From positions 628,501-692,500 of the forward strand of contig NZ_RCCC01000001.1 in assembly GCF_003663825.1 (NCBI RefSeq): 64,000 nucleotides of DNA, given 5' to 3'. Below the pieces are notes generated by a model that ran no database searches, was not told the DNA's origin, and worked only from the letters and a program-made list of their open reading frames with translations. Position 1 is the stretch's first letter, and every line of letters starts with the position of its first letter. The stretch is from Acidovorax sp. 106. GTDB taxonomy: Bacteria > Pseudomonadota > Gammaproteobacteria > Burkholderiales > Burkholderiaceae_C. The position numbers and the translations under genes are program-made. Shown here one piece after another: positions 36,482-47,273 of this stretch.

Positions 36482-38360
36482 CGCCCACCATGCAGAGCCC
36501 GCAGCAGCCGAGGCTGCCGCAGCGCCATCGGCATTGCACACCCCCACCCACTTGATGAGCCGCCTGGGCTGGGCTTGGCCACGGTGGGAGCGCGAGGAAA
36601 TCCTTCGCGAGCAGGTCTCGCTGCTACGCCACAACTTCCCGATGACTTTGCTGGCCTCGCTGGCCACAGCCTTTGGCACGCTGTGGGTGATGCGCCCGGT
36701 GGCCGACCCGCAGGCCATGCTGGCCTGGCTGATCTCGCACATCCTGGTGGTGAGCTGTGTGTACGCCGTGCTGCTGGGCATTGACCGCCAGGGCACTGCC
36801 CACCCCAAGCGCGCCGTGTGGCGGCTGATGGTGTGCATGAGCGCCATGGGCATCAGCTGGGGCAGCCTGGCCCACGTGGTGCTGTACTGGGGCAGTGGTG
36901 AGAGCGTGATCTACGCCATCGGCATCATCAGCACGGTGTCATCGGGTGCTCTGGGGCTGGGGGCACCGCTGCTGTGGGGCTACATCATCTACCTCACGTT
37001 TGCCATTGGCGGGGTGCTGCTGGCACTGGCCATGGCGGGCGGCGTGGTGATGTGGCCTGCCCTGCTGATGGTGTGCGTGTACTACGCACTGACCTCCATG
37101 CACGCACGCACCGGCGAGCAGGCTACGCTGCGCTCCATCGTCCTTAAGCTCGAAAACGAGCGGCTGGTGACCGAGTTGCGTGCCGAGTCGCGCCGCGCAT
37201 TGGCCGCGCAAGAAGCCGCGGAGCAAGCCGACCGCGACAAGTCCCGCTTTCTGGCTGCTGCCAGCCACGACCTGCGCCAGCCCCTGCACGCCATGGGGCT
37301 GTTCCTGGAAACGCTGCAACGCAGCCCACTCAACGCGTATCAGCAAACCGTGCTGGGGCACGCACACGCGGCCTCTGGCGCTGCGGCAGAGATGCTCACC
37401 ACCTTGCTCGACTATTCGCGCCTGGAGGCCGGGGTTGTCAAGGTGCGCCCTGCGGCTTTCTCGGTGCAATCGCTGCTGACCTCGCTAGAGCAAGAGTTCG
37501 GTGTGCAGGCCGATGCTGCGGGCCTCATCTACCGCACGCGCGAGACCTCTGCAGCGGCCTTTGCCGACCGCTCGCTGGTCGATCTGGTCATGCACAACTT
37601 CATCTCCAACGCCCTGCGCTACACCAGCCGGGGCGGTGTGCTGATTGCCTGCCGCCAGCGCGGTGCCCGGCTGGCGCTGGAGGTGTGGGACACGGGCCAT
37701 GGCATTCCCGAGCACCAGTGGGAGGACATCTTCAAAGAGTTCCACCAACTGGGCAACCCCGAACGCGACCGGCGCAAGGGCCTGGGACTGGGCCTGGCCA
37801 TCGTGCAGCGGCTGGCCCGCGAGATGTGCACCAACGTGGAGGTGAGATCGCGCCTGGGCAAGGGCTCGGTCTTCCGGCTCTGGCTGGACAACTGGCAAGG
37901 CGCCCTGGAGGACGAAGCCCAGCCCGTGCTGGACCCGCAAAGCCTGGCAGGCCTGAAGGTGCTGGCCATCGACGACGACGAGGCCGTGCGCATGGGCATG
38001 CAATCGCTGCTGCAAAGCTGGGGGTGCGAATGCCTGACGGCCGAATCCGGCGCCGATGCCATGCAAAGCCTGGAGCGCATGACCCCCGAGTTGATCATCA
38101 CCGACTTCCGCCTGCGGCATGAGGAAACGGGCAAGCAAGTGCTGCAAGCGCTGCGCTCCCAGCTGGGCGCCATGGTGCCCGCCATCATCATGACGGGCGA
38201 CACCTCTCCCCAGCGCCTGCGCGATGCGCAGTCCACCTCAGCCCTGCTGCTGCACAAGCCCGTGTCCACCGGCCAGCTGCGCGACGCCATTTCGCTGTTG
38301 CTGCAGCAACCCCAGCCTGCCGCCTGGCAGGCCGAAGAAGCGGCTGCCGACCCCACCTGA
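36468..38360 (+). CDS. Hybrid sensor histidine kinase with C-terminal receiver
   Basis: Membrane-bound hybrid kinase of 630 residues. After a short Ala-rich N-terminus there are about six hydrophobic segments (residues about 55-220) with no periplasmic sensor domain of any size, then a coiled-coil linker and the His box SRFLAAASHDLRQPLHAMGL. The ATPase region shows NALRYTS (N box), VWDTGHGIPE and GLGLGLAIVQRLA. A receiver domain follows with VLAIDDDEAVRMGM, the phospho-Asp in LIITDFRLRHEETG and a Lys in LLLHKPVSTGQL. It is partner to the overlapping response regulator. The HDLRQPLHA type often receives signals through the membrane. Confidence 0.92.
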   Translation: MTPSDAHHAEPAAAEAAAAPSALHTPTHLMSRLGWAWPRWEREEILREQVSLLRHNFPMTLLASLATAFGTLWVMRPVADPQAMLAWLISHILVVSCVYAVLLGIDRQGTAHPKRAVWRLMVCMSAMGISWGSLAHVVLYWGSGESVIYAIGIISTVSSGALGLGAPLLWGYIIYLTFAIGGVLLALAMAGGVVMWPALLMVCVYYALTSMHARTGEQATLRSIVLKLENERLVTELRAESRRALAAQEAAEQADRDKSRFLAAASHDLRQPLHAMGLFLETLQRSPLNAYQQTVLGHAHAASGAAAEMLTTLLDYSRLEAGVVKVRPAAFSVQSLLTSLEQEFGVQADAAGLIYRTRETSAAAFADRSLVDLVMHNFISNALRYTSRGGVLIACRQRGARLALEVWDTGHGIPEHQWEDIFKEFHQLGNPERDRRKGLGLGLAIVQRLAREMCTNVEVRSRLGKGSVFRLWLDNWQGALEDEAQPVLDPQSLAGLKVLAIDDDEAVRMGMQSLLQSWGCECLTAESGADAMQSLERMTPELIITDFRLRHEETGKQVLQALRSQLGAMVPAIIMTGDTSPQRLRDAQSTSALLLHKPVSTGQLRDAISLLLQQPQPAAWQAEEAAADPT

Positions 38361-38389
38361 GCCCACGCAGCCGCAGCGCCCGAGCAGGC

Positions 38390-39844
38390 TCAAAACAAGC
38401 GGCGCATCAAATCCATCAAACGCTGAAACCGTGCGCCATAGGGTGGGTAAAGCAACGCGCCCAGGGACCAGCGCGACTGCACCAGCACCGACTTCTGGTG
38501 GCTAAACCGCAGAAAGCCCTGCTCCCCATGGTAGGCGCCCCAACCGCTGTCGCCCACGCCGCCAAACGGCAGGTTGTCGTTGGCCACATGCATCAGCGTG
38601 TCATTCACCGTCACGCCCCCGCTGACGGTGCGGGCCAGCACGTCGTCGCGCACCGCCTCACTTTGCCCAAACCAGTACAGCGCCAGCGGGCGCGGCCCGG
38701 CGTTGATGTGCGCAATGGCATCGTCCAGCCGCTCGTAAGAGATGACGGGCAGGATGGGGCCAAAAATTTCTTCCTGCATGAGCTGCATGGCCGAAGTGGC
38801 GCCAAACACCAGCGTAGGCAGCATCTGGCGGCTGACGCCATCGCCCAGCATGCCCGCCGTGGGCACTGCGGGTTTGCTGGAAGCGGGCTTGCCCACAGAC
38901 GGGTCAATCGTCTGCACCTCAGCGCCCAGGGTTTGCGCCTGCTGCAGCATGGTGCGCAGCCGTGCGTAGTGGCGCGCAGTGATGATGGACGCGTAGTCGC
39001 CATTGCCCTCAATGCTTGGGAACAGGCGCAGCACGGCAGCGCCATAGGCCTGGGCAAACTCAGCCTCGCGACCCCGGGGCAGCAGCACGTAGTCAGGCGC
39101 CACGCAGGTTTGCCCGGCATTGAACAACTTGCCGTGGGCGATCTTGAGGGCAGCCTCCTGCAGGTCGCAGTGGCCGTCGATGATGCAAGGCGATTTGCCT
39201 CCCAACTCCAGCGTGGTCGGGGTGAGGTTGTGCGCCGCCGCCTGCGCCACCTTGCGCCCCACGGCGGTGGAGCCGGTGAACACCAGGTGGTCAAACGGCA
39301 GCGAGGCAAACAAGGCCGACAAATTGGCATCGCCCTGCACCACACAAAACTCATCGGCCGAAAAAAACTGTGCCACCAACGCCGCCAGTTGCGCCGAGGT
39401 GTGCGGCGTGAGCTCGCTGGGCTTGAGCATGACGCGGTTGCCCGCCGCCAGTGCGGTGATGGCGGGGGCCAGCGCCAGCTGGATGGGGTAGTTCCACGGC
39501 GCGATCACCCCCACCACCCCCAGCGGCTGGCGGGCAATCCAGGCACTGGCAGGCTGCAAAAACAGGGGGGTGAACACCCGCTGGGGCTTCATCCAGCGGC
39601 CCAGGTGGCGCAGGGTGTGCGACAGCAAACTGCGCAGCACAAACAAGTCTGCCACCTCGGTCAGGCGCGGCGAGCGCATGCCGAAGTCGGCCTGCACGGC
39701 GGCGGCCAGCACGGGGGCGTGCTCGTCCAGCAATTTTTGCAAGCGCAGCAACCGCTCGCGGCGCACCAGCAGGGGCACATCCACTTGCGCGCGGCTGGCC
39801 TGGTGCTGGAGTTGGAACTGGGCGTGTATTTCGGCAGGGGTCAT
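38390..39844 (-). CDS. Aldehyde dehydrogenase (coniferyl-aldehyde dehydrogenase type)
   Basis: NAD(P)-dependent aldehyde dehydrogenase, 484 residues from MTPAEIHAQFQLQHQASRAQ. Motifs: VGVIAPWNYPIQLALAPAIT, ALAAGNRVMLKPSELTPHTS, the cofactor loop FTGSTAVGRKVA, the catalytic Glu in LELGGKSPCII, and the catalytic Cys in LFNAGQTCVAPDYVLLP. The sequence style resembles coniferyl-aldehyde dehydrogenases (CalB) and the class III fatty-aldehyde enzymes, and the C-terminus has ALLYPPYGARFQRLMDLMRR. The physiological aldehyde cannot be told. It converges with the hybrid kinase gene 29 bases away. Confidence 0.9.
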   Translation of the reverse strand: MTPAEIHAQFQLQHQASRAQVDVPLLVRRERLLRLQKLLDEHAPVLAAAVQADFGMRSPRLTEVADLFVLRSLLSHTLRHLGRWMKPQRVFTPLFLQPASAWIARQPLGVVGVIAPWNYPIQLALAPAITALAAGNRVMLKPSELTPHTSAQLAALVAQFFSADEFCVVQGDANLSALFASLPFDHLVFTGSTAVGRKVAQAAAHNLTPTTLELGGKSPCIIDGHCDLQEAALKIAHGKLFNAGQTCVAPDYVLLPRGREAEFAQAYGAAVLRLFPSIEGNGDYASIITARHYARLRTMLQQAQTLGAEVQTIDPSVGKPASSKPAVPTAGMLGDGVSRQMLPTLVFGATSAMQLMQEEIFGPILPVISYERLDDAIAHINAGPRPLALYWFGQSEAVRDDVLARTVSGGVTVNDTLMHVANDNLPFGGVGDSGWGAYHGEQGFLRFSHQKSVLVQSRWSLGALLYPPYGARFQRLMDLMRRLF

Positions 39845-40157
39845 GCAACGATCATAGGAGACCCCGCCAGCGGGCGTGTCACGAAAGGGCACATGCGATG
39901 GCTGGGCACCGCGCCCTTGGCGCCCCTGCGTCATGCACCCGACACAGGGAGCACAAGGCCATCAGCGCAGCCTGGCAAGTGCCAAGGCCCCTTTGCACGG
40001 GTCGAGCGGTAGGTGTGCGCTGGGGATCGGGATGGGCTGCAAGGCGCGTACAACGAAGCTGACCGCCCGGCAAGCCACTTGCCCAAAGGGTTGGAGTGAA
40101 ATCGGGCGATTGCACTCCAATGCAATCTCCAAAAAGACTTTGAACAGGTTCTAAGCC
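39845..40157. other. Intergenic region, no gene supported
   Basis: The 313 bases between the aldehyde dehydrogenase start and the end of the small membrane-protein gene hold only open frames with no ribosome-binding site or recognisable product. An inverted pair ATTGCACTCCAATGCAAT lies at 40110-40127, and GAACAGGTTCT at 40143-40153; the reverse complement of the latter recurs as AGAACCTGTTC at 56834-56844 near the PfkB kinase gene. These may be remnants of a mobile-element end. Confidence 0.4.
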
Positions 40158-40526
40158 TCAGCGGACTTCACGTGCTTCCACGTCTGTCACCTGGGCTGCC
40201 CCGGGCAGGATGCCGCCACGGTGCTGTGCGGCGGGCTCATCCACCACACCATCACCCGCTCCAGGAGCCCCAGGCACACCACGGTGGCCACCCGCAGACC
40301 AACGCTGCGTGGAACGAAAGGCGGTGCTGAAGCCCGTGCGAGGGTCCATGCGCATGACCCAGGGCGTCACAGGCTTGCCCGTCAGCCGCGCCCAGCCAGC
40401 GCGCAAGGCCCACACCAGCGCCAGCACCAGCACGGCGGCCAGCAGGCTCAAGAAAAGCACCACGCCCATGGCCAACACCACCACACGCAGCACCAGGCGC
40501 AACAGGCCCGCAACAATTTCGTTCAA
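40158..40526 (-). CDS. Small membrane protein of unknown function
   Basis: About 122 residues. The likely start is a TTG (NEIVAGLLRLVLRVVVLAMG follows) with GAGAGG six bases upstream; a GTG at 40542-40544 or an ATG at 40608-40610 are alternatives. One long hydrophobic region (VLRVVVLAMGVVLFLSLLAA and VLVLALVWALRAGWARLTG), possibly two helices, is followed by a hydrophilic tail with TPWVMRMDPRTGFSTAFRST. No catalytic motif is visible. It ends 80 bases downstream of clpB on the same strand. Conserved-looking, but I do not recognise the family. Confidence 0.6.
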   Translation of the reverse strand: MNEIVAGLLRLVLRVVVLAMGVVLFLSLLAAVLVLALVWALRAGWARLTGKPVTPWVMRMDPRTGFSTAFRSTQRWSAGGHRGVPGAPGAGDGVVDEPAAQHRGGILPGAAQVTDVEAREVR

Positions 40527-40606
40527 CTCACACCTCTCATTCACAACATGGGCGGGGGCAGCACCGGCCTCTGCACAAGCCTGCACACCCGCCAGCGCTT
40601 TGCAGG

Positions 40607-43213
<2,607 letters not shown>

Positions 43214-43239
43214 GGTCTATATCCTCCGAATTGCCCTGC

Positions 43240-43268
43240 AGTTGGGGTGGGCACTGCCTCATTTCAAG
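43240..43268 (-). promoter_or_regulatory. Heat-shock (sigma-32) promoter of clpB
   Basis: On the minus strand, CTTGAAA (43262-43268) is followed after 14 bases by CCCCAACT (43240-43247). The consensus is CTTGAAA with 11-16 bases to CCCCATNT, so the -35 is perfect and the -10 has one difference. It ends 26 bases before the clpB start codon, giving a short leader with GGAGGA. This fits the known heat-shock control of clpB. Confidence 0.8.
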
Positions 43269-43333
43269 GCAGCGGGCACAGGAAGAGATTGACCTGGATC
43301 AGTGGGTTGCAGCGGAGACGGCCCACACAATCA

Positions 43334-43391
43334 CTATCAAATCAATAGCTGCTAGCGCTTATTTAATAAGCGCTAGCAGCTATTTTTATTA
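43334..43391. repeat. Best-preserved copy of the dispersed palindrome
   Basis: CTATCAAATCAATAGCTGCT, AGCGCTTATTTAATAAGCGC and TAGCAGCTATTTTTATT in sequence: a near-perfect inverted repeat with arms of 19 bases around TTATTTAATAA. It sits between moaE and clpB. It resembles an intrinsic terminator in the plus direction. The same core recurs at 27628, 32395, 44931 and 63928. Confidence 0.88.
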
Positions 43392-43414
43392 GAAAAATAG
43401 CCCCCAACCTGGGC

Positions 43415-43891
43415 TCAGGCGTTGCGTGCCGTGATGCCCCAGCGCGCCAACGCTGCGTCATCGCTCACTCGGGCGTCTACCCAGCGGGCGCCTTGCGCAG
43501 TCTCTTCTTTTTTCCAGAATGGCGCCTGGGTCTTGAGGTAGTCCATTAAAAATTCGCAGGCCTGAAAGCTCTGCCCTCGGTGCGCACTGGTCACCGCCAC
43601 CAGCACAATCTGGTCGAGCGGCTGCAATAGACCCACGCGGTGGATCACCCGGGCGCCCAAAATATCGAAGCGCCGAAAGGCTTCTGCCACCATGGCTTCG
43701 ATGGATTTCTCGGTCATGCCGGGGTAATGCTCCAGCTCCATGGAGGCCACTGTGTCGCCCTCATTGCGGTCACGCACCGTGCCCACAAAGCTGCACACCG
43801 CGCCTACGCCCTTGTCGCCCTGGCGCAGTTCGGCAATCTCGCGGGACAGATCAAAGTCCTCTGTCTGGACCGAAACGCGTGCGGACGTCAT
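43415..43891 (-). CDS. moaE: Molybdopterin synthase catalytic subunit MoaE
   Basis: Large subunit of molybdopterin synthase, which transfers sulphur from MoaD thiocarboxylate to precursor Z. The 158-residue protein shows GAVCSFVGTVRDRNEGDTVA, LEHYPGMTEKSIEAM, VIHRVGLLQPLDQIVLVAVT and the catalytic-region SAHRGQSFQACEFLMDYLKT, FWKKEET. moaD, usually directly upstream, is absent; instead its ATG overlaps the stop of a 76-codon unknown gene. clpB follows downstream. Confidence 0.95.
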   Translation of the reverse strand: MTSARVSVQTEDFDLSREIAELRQGDKGVGAVCSFVGTVRDRNEGDTVASMELEHYPGMTEKSIEAMVAEAFRRFDILGARVIHRVGLLQPLDQIVLVAVTSAHRGQSFQACEFLMDYLKTQAPFWKKEETAQGARWVDARVSDDAALARWGITARNA

Positions 43892-44118
43892 GGCGCGCGG
43901 TGCAGGCGGGGCGCAGCCAGCAGCGCCCGCTCTTCTTCCACAAAGTTTTGCAGCTGCTTAAGTGCAGGCGAGGGTGGCAGCTTGGCCAGCTGCGTTTGCA
44001 GCCGCGTGATGTCGCCCACCGTGGGCGCCACCTTGATTTGCGCCACTGCGGCGGCGTGGTTGCCGGATTGGATCAAGGCCAGCACCTTGCTCGGCCATTC
44101 ACTTTTGGGTCGTGCCAT
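43888..44118 (-). CDS. Small protein of unknown function coupled to moaE
   Basis: A 76-residue protein with no membrane segment, starting MARPKSEWPSKVLALIQSGN and continuing HAAAVAQIKVAPTVGDITRL. It looks all-helical. It is not MoaD: it has no C-terminal Gly-Gly and no beta-grasp pattern. Its TGA overlaps the moaE ATG (ATGA), which strongly suggests co-translation. No promoter for it was identified. I do not recognise the family; a role in molybdopterin metabolism would be inferred only from the coupling. Confidence 0.68.
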   Translation of the reverse strand: MARPKSEWPSKVLALIQSGNHAAAVAQIKVAPTVGDITRLQTQLAKLPPSPALKQLQNFVEEERALLAAPRLHRAP

Positions 44119-44229
44119 GGAAATGATTTGGATAGTTCGACAGGGTTTCTACAGGAATGTCTGTAGCATTCGCCCGCACTGTACCCCCACCGCCGCCTTG
44201 CAACGCGCGCCCAGCCCCTCATTTCCCCC

Positions 44230-44484
44230 ATGGCCACACAAACCATCACCACCGACCAGTACAAGCTCTACCCCTCGCCCCGCAACCAGCACCGCGAGAT
44301 TTTCGAGCACCAGGTCTTTGTGCCCCACCCCTACGCCATCATCGACCTGGACGTGATGGAGCTGGCTGGCAAAACCACGCTGTACGCTGCCTGCCGCCTG
44401 TCAGACATGAAGATGGGCCAGCTGGTGACCTTGGAGCTGGCCGCAGACAAGGCCAAGTTCGAGCGCCTGTTCACCCCCGACTGA
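44230..44484 (+). CDS. Small conserved-looking protein of unknown function
   Basis: An 84-residue soluble protein: MATQTITTDQYKLYPSPRNQ, EIFEHQVFVPHPYAIIDLDV, MELAGKTTLYAACRLSDMKM and a C-terminal LELAADKAKFERLFTPD. The regular hydrophobic pattern suggests a small alpha/beta fold. No signal peptide, cysteines in pairs or catalytic motif. It diverges from the moaE-coupled gene across 111 bases and is followed by another unknown gene 16 bases downstream, so the two probably form an operon. Confidence 0.65.
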   Translation: MATQTITTDQYKLYPSPRNQHREIFEHQVFVPHPYAIIDLDVMELAGKTTLYAACRLSDMKMGQLVTLELAADKAKFERLFTPD

Positions 44485-44500
44485 GCTGCCCTGCCCGACC

Positions 44501-44860
44501 ATGCACGAAGACGACAACCAGATCCACGTCCCGCCCTCGTTCGTGGCGGTGTATGCCGACAGCCGCCAGCGCCTGCGCGAGCCCGCCCCCGTCGTTCGCG
44601 CCCGCTACGAGCTGTGTGAAGACCTGGCGGGGCATTTGGTAGAGCACGCGCAAACGCTGTACCACGTGCAGGCACCGTCTGAAAAAGAGATCCTGCTGCG
44701 CATCCATGCCGGGCTGTGCACGGCCGAGTCGGGCGTGTCGGTGGCCGAGGCCACCTGGATCGCGACCCGCCTGGCAGAGCTGCTGAACTGGCCCTGCCCT
44801 GAACTGCCCCAGACGCTGCCCCCGCCCACCAGTGGCGATGCGCCCCCTTCATCGCACTGA
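44501..44860 (+). CDS. Conserved-looking protein of unknown function
   Basis: A 119-residue soluble protein, starting MHEDDNQIHVPPSFVAVYAD, then ARYELCEDLAGHLVEHAQTL and EKEILLRIHAGLCTAESGVS, with a Pro/Ser-rich C-terminus. Mostly helical by its hydrophobic pattern. I recall similar proteins in Comamonadaceae being loosely labelled as ATPase-related, but there is no Walker motif here, so I give no function. It lies 16 bases after the 84-residue gene and converges with ffh across a copy of the dispersed palindrome. Confidence 0.65.
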   Translation: MHEDDNQIHVPPSFVAVYADSRQRLREPAPVVRARYELCEDLAGHLVEHAQTLYHVQAPSEKEILLRIHAGLCTAESGVSVAEATWIATRLAELLNWPCPELPQTLPPPTSGDAPPSSH

Positions 44861-44930
44861 GCACCCCCTCAAAGGGCATGGCCCCAAGAAAAAAACACGG
44901 CCCTTTTGCAAGAGTCGCGTTCTTTTTGGC

Positions 44931-44975
44931 CTCTAGCGCTTGATAAATAAGCGCTGGCAGCTATCAATTAAAGAG
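44931..44975. repeat. Copy of the dispersed palindrome between converging genes
   Basis: CTCTAGCGCTTGATAAATAA followed by GCGCTGGCAGCTATCAATTA: the AAGCGCT/AGCGCTT arms pair around TGATAAAT. It lies just after the ffh stop in the transcript direction of ffh and could act as a terminator there. Confidence 0.72.
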
Positions 44976-44986
44976 CAAAAAGCGCT

Positions 44987-46369
44987 TCAGGAGCCGCCAA
45001 ACGGCATCTTGGGCATGCCGCCCAGGCCCTTCATGCCGCCCATGCGCTTCATCATCTTCATGAGGCCGCCGCCCTTCATCTTCTTCATCATGTCCTGCAT
45101 CTGCTCAAACTCCTTGAGCAGGCGGTTGACCTCTTGCACATGCACGCCCGCGCCATTGGCAATGCGCTTTTTGCGCGTGGCCTTGATGAGGTCGGGCTTG
45201 CGGCGCTCCAGCGGGGTCATGCTCTGGATGATCCCTTCCTTGCGCTTGATGTCTTTCTCGGCCTTGTCCATGTCGATGGAGCCCGCTTTGGCCGTGAGCT
45301 GAGACGGCAGCTTGTCCATCAGGCTGGACAGGCCACCCATCTGCTTCATCTGCTGGATCTGGGAGAGGAAGTCGTTGAGGTCAAAGCCGTCACCACTCTT
45401 GACCTTGGCGGCCAGCTTTTGGGCGGCTTCGATGTCCACCCCAGCCGTGACCTGCTCCACCAGCGCCACGATGTCGCCCATGCCCAGGATGCGGCCCGCG
45501 TGGCGCTCGGCGTCAAACACCTCCAGGCCGTCGATCTTTTCCGAGACCCCTGCAAATTTGATGGGGGCCCCCGTGATCTGGCGCACCGACAGCGCGGCAC
45601 CACCGCGCGAGTCGCCATCGAGCTTGGTCAGCACAATGCCGGTGAGCGGCAGGGCTTCCTTGAAAGCCTTGGCAGTGTTGATAGCATCCTGGCCCTGCAT
45701 GGCGTCCACCACAAACAAGGTTTCCACCGGGTTGAGCGCGGCGTGCAGGTCCTTGATTTCCTTCATCAAGGCTTCGTCAATGGCCAGGCGGCCGGCCGTG
45801 TCCACCAGCAGCACATCAAAGTAGTGCTTCTTGGCGTAGTCGAGCGCAGCGTGGGCAATGTCCAGCGGTTTTTGGTCCGGCGTGCTAGGGAACCATTCGG
45901 CGCCCGCCTGAGCAGTCACGGTTTTGAGCTGTTCAATGGCGGCGGGGCGGTACACGTCACCCGAGACGGTCAGCACCTTCTTCTTGCGCTTTTCAATCAG
46001 GTGCTTGGCCAGCTTGGCCGTGGTGGTGGTTTTACCTGCACCTTGCAAGCCAGCCATCAATATGACGGCGGGTGGCTGGGCAGCCAAGTTGATGTCGGCA
46101 ACGCCTTCGCCCATGGTGGCCGCCAGCTCGCGGTTGACGATGGAGACCAGCGTCTGGCCCGGCTTGAGCGAGCCCAGCACCTCTTGGCCCAGGGCTTTTT
46201 CCTTGACGCGGGCGATGAAGTCGCGCACCACCGGCAAGGCCACGTCGGCCTCCAGCAGCGCCATGCGCACTTCGCGCAGCATGTCCTGCACATTGGATTC
46301 GGTGATACGGGCCTGGCCACGCATCTCCTTGACGAGTCGCGTGAGTTTGTCGGTAAGTGCGGAGGCCAT
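44987..46369 (-). CDS. ffh: Signal recognition particle protein Ffh
   Basis: GTPase that, with 4.5S RNA, binds signal sequences and targets ribosomes to FtsY and the membrane. The start is MASALTDKLTRLVKEMRGQA, 460 residues; the frame is open far upstream but that part lacks similarity. GTPase motifs: MAGLQGAGKTTTTAKLAKHL (G1), DVLLVDTAGRLAIDEALMKE (G3), TKLDGDSRGGAA (G4). The C-terminal M domain is methionine-rich, with EFEQMQDMMKKMKGGGLMKM and MGGMKGLGGMPKMPFGG. Divergent from ypjD, as in many proteobacteria. Confidence 0.97.
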   Translation of the reverse strand: MASALTDKLTRLVKEMRGQARITESNVQDMLREVRMALLEADVALPVVRDFIARVKEKALGQEVLGSLKPGQTLVSIVNRELAATMGEGVADINLAAQPPAVILMAGLQGAGKTTTTAKLAKHLIEKRKKKVLTVSGDVYRPAAIEQLKTVTAQAGAEWFPSTPDQKPLDIAHAALDYAKKHYFDVLLVDTAGRLAIDEALMKEIKDLHAALNPVETLFVVDAMQGQDAINTAKAFKEALPLTGIVLTKLDGDSRGGAALSVRQITGAPIKFAGVSEKIDGLEVFDAERHAGRILGMGDIVALVEQVTAGVDIEAAQKLAAKVKSGDGFDLNDFLSQIQQMKQMGGLSSLMDKLPSQLTAKAGSIDMDKAEKDIKRKEGIIQSMTPLERRKPDLIKATRKKRIANGAGVHVQEVNRLLKEFEQMQDMMKKMKGGGLMKMMKRMGGMKGLGGMPKMPFGGS

Positions 46370-46475
46370 AGGAGATTTTGGAAAGGTTCCAGGGTTACCC
46401 GTTACCCGCACACAGGTCAAATGTGGGCAGGTTTGCCAAAGCGCTGGCAGCGGGCGAAAGGCTAAACTGTGACCC

Positions 46476-47273
46476 ATGATTTTACCCAGTGCTTCCCCCG
46501 TCAGCTGGTTGCTGGCCCTTGCCGCAGCCTTGGCATACGCCGCACCTGCCGCAGCAGCCGCCCGGTTGGGCGCCACCGCCTCACGCAACGCTCTGCTGCT
46601 GGCATGGGTGTTGCACGGTGCCCTGCTGGTCTGGGGGCTGTGGGGTGACGCGCCCCGATTCGGTTTTGCCCCGGCCCTGTCAATGACCGCCTGGCTGGTA
46701 TTGACGGTGTACGCCGTCGAGCGGCAGCTATTTCCCCAAATGCAGGCACGCTGGGTGCTAGCCGCCCTGGGCGCAGCCACTATCTTGCTGGCCCTGGCGT
46801 TTCCTGGACAGCCACTGCATGTGGCGGCCTCGGCTTGGCTGCCACTGCACCTGGCCTTGGGCATTGCCTGCTATGGCCTGTTTGCCGCTGCCGTGGTGCA
46901 CGCCTGGCTCATGACCCGTGCAGAACACCACATCCGCCAGGCCGAAGACCCGCACAGCGGCATTCCTCTGTTGACGCTGGAGCGGCTGACCTTTCGCTTT
47001 GTGACGGCCGGTTTTGTGCTGCTGAGCGCCACCTTGATGGCGGGCTGGCTTTTCAGCGAAACTCTTTACGGCCGCGCTTGGCGCTGGGACCACAAAGCCG
47101 TTTTCTCGATGCTCTCGTGGCTCACGTTTGCCACCTTGCTGCTGGGCCGCGCACGGTTTGGCTGGCGCGGGCGCAATGCAGTGCGGGTGCTGTACGCGGG
47201 CGCCGCCTTGCTGATGCTGGCGTATGTGGGATCGCGTTTCGTGATGGAAGTCGTGTTGGGCCGCAGCGCATGA
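46476..47273 (+). CDS. ypjD: CcsA/YpjD-like cytochrome c assembly-family membrane protein
   Basis: A 265-residue protein with about eight hydrophobic segments that belongs to the CcsA/ResC/HemX superfamily. The region SAWLPLHLALGIACYGLFAA and WRWDHKAVFSMLSWLTFATL carry the conserved histidines and a WxWD-like motif of this group, associated with haem handling. It is in the ypjD position, divergent from ffh, where E. coli also has it. The exact role (haem or cytochrome maturation) is not shown. Its stop overlaps the next gene by four bases. Confidence 0.86.
   Translation: MILPSASPVSWLLALAAALAYAAPAAAAARLGATASRNALLLAWVLHGALLVWGLWGDAPRFGFAPALSMTAWLVLTVYAVERQLFPQMQARWVLAALGAATILLALAFPGQPLHVAASAWLPLHLALGIACYGLFAAAVVHAWLMTRAEHHIRQAEDPHSGIPLLTLERLTFRFVTAGFVLLSATLMAGWLFSETLYGRAWRWDHKAVFSMLSWLTFATLLLGRARFGWRGRNAVRVLYAGAALLMLAYVGSRFVMEVVLGRSA

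Noticed and set aside
39876..40154. 92-codon plus-strand frame in the spacer after the aldehyde dehydrogenase gene
   Set aside because: No ribosome-binding site, unusual Trp/Arg/Thr-rich composition and no resemblance to a family.
43334..43391. Calling the palindrome a simple terminator of moaE
   Set aside because: The T run is on the wrong side for moaE, and the same sequence occurs in spacers of other orientation, so it is better described as a dispersed repeat.
43888..44118. The moaE-coupled small gene as moaD
   Set aside because: No C-terminal Gly-Gly, no ubiquitin-like pattern, and a helical composition.
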